In this document: one piece after another, positions 61,947 to 64,000 of the stretch
Layout of the letters: every line of letters starts with the position of its first letter
How positions within the stretch are numbered: position 1 is the first letter of the stretch
NCBI GenBank assembly: GCA_024710165.1
Contig: JANJVG010000024.1
Location: forward strand, 1 to 64,000
Reading direction: 5' to 3'
Length of the DNA: 64,000 bases
Origin: Burkholderiaceae bacterium
GTDB taxonomy: Bacteria > Pseudomonadota > Gammaproteobacteria > Burkholderiales > Burkholderiaceae_C
Notes under the pieces: model-generated
What the model was told of the DNA's origin: nothing
What the model saw: only the letters and a program-made list of their open reading frames with translations
Database searches by the model: none
Program-made: the position numbers and the translations under genes

Positions 61947-63358
61947 TGACGCTGCAGCAGGCCTTCGCCTGGATTCACGCCCACGAGCCGCGCGCGCGGC
62001 TCGTGGGTGATGGCGCCGTGGCGTTGGAGCGCGTGCACACCGACACGCGCAGCCTCGTGGCGGGCGACCTGTTCGTGGCCCTGAAGGGCGAACGCTTCGA
62101 CGCCAACACTTTTCTCGCGCAGGCGCGTGCGGCTGGCGCCGTGGCCGCCATCGCCCACGGCGGGCTGGAGGCAGCCGGGCTGCCTGGCATCGAGGTGCCC
62201 GACACCCTGCACGCGCTCGGGCTGCTCGCGGCGGGCTGGCGCGCCCGGTACACCCTGCCGCTGGTCGCCGTCACCGGCAGCAACGGCAAGACGACGGTGA
62301 CGCAGATGATCGCCACCATCCTGCGCGCCCATGCGCAGGAGGCCGCCTTTGCCACCCAGGGCAACCTGAACAACGCCATCGGCGTGCCGCAGACCCTGCT
62401 GCGCCTTTCTGCGCAGCACCGCGTCGGTGTGGTCGAACTGGGCATGAATCACCCGGGCGAAATCGCCTCCCTGGCCGCCATCACACGGCCCACCGTGGCT
62501 CTGGTGAACAACGCCCAGCGCGAGCACCTTGAATTCATGCACACGGTGCAGGCCGTGGCCGAGGAAAACGGCTCCGTGCTGGAGGCATTGCCGCCAGACG
62601 GCGTGGCCGTGTTCCCGGCAGACGATGTTTACACGCCGTTGTGGCGTCAGCTCGCCGGTGCGCGCCGATGCCTCAGTTTCGGCGCCCAGGGCGCCGACGT
62701 GCGCTGCACCCGGGCCGTGTGGGACGGGGGTGCCTGGCGCGTGCAGATCGCCACGCCGCAGGGCGCTCTGGAATGCGATCTGCACATCGCCGGCCGCCAC
62801 AACGTCACCAACGCCCTGGCCGCCGCGGCCTGCGCGCTGGCGGCGGGCGTGCCCCTGGAGGCCGTCGCACGCGGCCTGTCGGCGTTCACGCCGGTCAAGG
62901 GGCGCTCGCGCGCCTTCAGCGTGGCCAGCGGCGCGCGCGCCGTCACCGTGGTGGATGACAGCTACAACGCCAACCCCGACTCCATGCGCGCCGCCATCGA
63001 CGTGCTGGCCGAGCTGCCCGCGCCGCGCCTGCTGGTGCTCGGCGACATGGGCGAGGTGGGAGATCAGGGGCCGGAGTTCCATGCCGAGGCGGGCGCCCAT
63101 GCGCAGGCCCGTGGCATCGAACACCTGTACGCGCTGGGCGTGCAATCGGCCCACGCCGTGGCGGCCTTCGGCGGCGCCCGGCATTTCAATGACATGGCAT
63201 CGCTGCAGGCAGCGGTGCGCGAAGCCCTGCCCGCCATGGGCAGCGTGCTGGTGAAGGGATCGCGGTTCATGAAGATGGAACAGGTGGTGGAGGCAATTGC
63301 CGCCACCGCAGAACAACCCGCTGCAGCGCAGGAGGCAAGCCATGGCACAACGCGTTGA
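61937..63358 (+). CDS. murF: UDP-MurNAc-pentapeptide ligase MurF
   Basis: Adds D-Ala-D-Ala to UDP-MurNAc-tripeptide. It has 473 aa; P-loop VTGSNGKTTVTQMIA near 110-124, GNLNNAIGVPQTLL, ELGMNHPGEIASLAAI and VVDDSYNANPDSMRAAID are all signature segments. It starts at ATG 61937, which has a G-rich site; ATG 61943, overlapping the murE stop by ATGA, is equally possible. The end is 24 bases from mraY. Confidence 0.95.
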   Translation: MAMMTLQQAFAWIHAHEPRARLVGDGAVALERVHTDTRSLVAGDLFVALKGERFDANTFLAQARAAGAVAAIAHGGLEAAGLPGIEVPDTLHALGLLAAGWRARYTLPLVAVTGSNGKTTVTQMIATILRAHAQEAAFATQGNLNNAIGVPQTLLRLSAQHRVGVVELGMNHPGEIASLAAITRPTVALVNNAQREHLEFMHTVQAVAEENGSVLEALPPDGVAVFPADDVYTPLWRQLAGARRCLSFGAQGADVRCTRAVWDGGAWRVQIATPQGALECDLHIAGRHNVTNALAAAACALAAGVPLEAVARGLSAFTPVKGRSRAFSVASGARAVTVVDDSYNANPDSMRAAIDVLAELPAPRLLVLGDMGEVGDQGPEFHAEAGAHAQARGIEHLYALGVQSAHAVAAFGGARHFNDMASLQAAVREALPAMGSVLVKGSRFMKMEQVVEAIAATAEQPAAAQEASHGTTR

Positions 63359-63382
63359 CCGCATGAATTCCCGGGGTGCGCC

Positions 63383-64000
63383 ATGCTGATGTGGATCGCC
63401 GAATGGCTGCAAGGCCTGTCGCCGGACCTCGGCTTTCTGCGCGTGTTCCAGTACCTCACGCTGCGCGCGGTGCTGGGCGCCGTGACGGCGCTGCTGATCG
63501 GCCTGTTCGCCGGGCCGCGCGTGATCCGGCGTCTCACCGAACTCAAGATCGGCCAGCCCATCCGCACCAACGGCATGGAGACGCACCACGTCAAGAGCGG
63601 CACGCCCACCATGGGCGGGGTGCTGATCCTGCTGTCGATCGCGACTTCCACCCTGCTGTGGGCCGATCTGTCGAACCGCTTCGTCTGGATCGTGCTGATT
63701 GTCACGCTGGGTTTCGGTGCCATCGGCTGGGCCGACGACTGGCGCAAGGTGGTCTACAAAGACCCCAACGGCATGCGCTCGCGCGAGAAGTACCTGTGGC
63801 AGTCGATCATCGGACTGCTGGCGGCGCTCTACCTGGTGTTCAGCATCTCGGAAAGCTCCAATTTCAAGGTGCTCGAGCTGTTTGTCTCCTGGGTACGCTC
63901 GGGTTTTGATGTGAACCTGCCCCCGAAGGCGGGTCTGCTGCTGCCGTTTTTCAAGGAAGTGAGCTACCCGCTGGGCGTGCTCGGCTTCGTCATCCTGACC
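63383..64000 (+). CDS. mraY: Phospho-MurNAc-pentapeptide transferase MraY (3' end outside window)
   Basis: Inner-membrane enzyme that makes lipid I from UDP-MurNAc-pentapeptide and undecaprenyl phosphate. The first 206 codons are present: [55 protein letters not shown] (a defining motif) and [20 protein letters not shown] with the DD motif of the active site. The window ends inside the fourth or fifth span. Confidence 0.96.
   Translation, partial: MLMWIAEWLQGLSPDLGFLRVFQYLTLRAVLGAVTALLIGLFAGPRVIRRLTELKIGQPIRTNGMETHHVKSGTPTMGGVLILLSIATSTLLWADLSNRFVWIVLIVTLGFGAIGWADDWRKVVYKDPNGMRSREKYLWQSIIGLLAALYLVFSISESSNFKVLELFVSWVRSGFDVNLPPKAGLLLPFFKEVSYPLGVLGFVILT

Overview
The window is chromosomal DNA from a high-GC betaproteobacterium, most likely a member of the Comamonadaceae (Acidovorax/Diaphorobacter-like). 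This rests on the overall base composition, the division/cell-wall (dcw) cluster order mraZ-rsmH-ftsL-ftsI-murE-murF-mraY, a DksA of the betaproteobacterial type without zinc-finger cysteines, the dapF-DUF484-xerC operon, and two dispersed repeat types that I associate with this family. The genus is an inference.

Layout. 0-6.4 kb: a YciA thioesterase (cut by the left edge), an ATM1/MsbA-type ABC exporter, a TRAP carboxylate transporter operon (P, M, Q) and its divergent LysR regulator. 6.4-10 kb: a 167-bp MITE-like element, then a complete GltIJKL-type amino-acid ABC importer with a terminator after the binding-protein gene. 10-13.1 kb: a 63-aa protein, pyrC, a DUF3025 gene overlapping pyrC, and htpX. 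13.1-16.9 kb: a visibly lower-GC three-gene block (small SH3-like secreted protein, periplasmic M48 protease, CHASE2 membrane protein with no output domain). 16.9-24.2 kb: an FAD oxidoreductase, UspA, and an EmrAB-OMF tripartite efflux operon divergent from a TetR regulator, with a large operator between them. 24.3-31.8 kb: cysteine synthase, phosphoglycerate-mutase-like phosphatase, a GntR/acyl-CoA dehydrogenase divergon with a near-perfect operator, PhzF, an aminotransferase, a LysE exporter and a SAM methyltransferase. 31.8-37.5 kb: RNase P RNA, a pseudouridine-synthase-like protein without the catalytic Asp, a NUDIX-metallo-beta-lactamase fusion, then dapF-DUF484-xerC.

37.5-49.1 kb is a dense signalling island: a five-gene operon in which every gene overlaps the next by ATGA (receiver, HD-GYP, periplasmic binding protein, two hybrid-free histidine kinases), divergent from a four-gene operon (HTH-receiver, receiver-Hpt, PAS kinase, receiver-HD-GYP), followed by an HDOD gene and a small companion. 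It contains three kinases, four receivers, one Hpt and two HD-GYP domains; I found no GGDEF domain. 49.5-64 kb is housekeeping: an RlmI-like methyltransferase, a zinc-type G3E GTPase, dksA, a STAS-like protein, hslVU, and the dcw cluster (mraY cut by the right edge), with a clear four-repeat MraZ box.

The most interesting structural signal is a family of about eleven AT-rich ~58-bp double-hairpin repeats scattered over the window. About half lie between genes. The others lie in frame inside coding sequences (DUF3025, dapF, rlmI, probably murE and the NUDIX-MBL gene), where they supply stretches of protein. A second recurring pattern is a -10-like hexamer (consensus near GATAAT) placed 6-8 bases before the start codon of seven genes. 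The RNase P RNA 5' end sits at the same distance from such a hexamer, which suggests leaderless transcripts.
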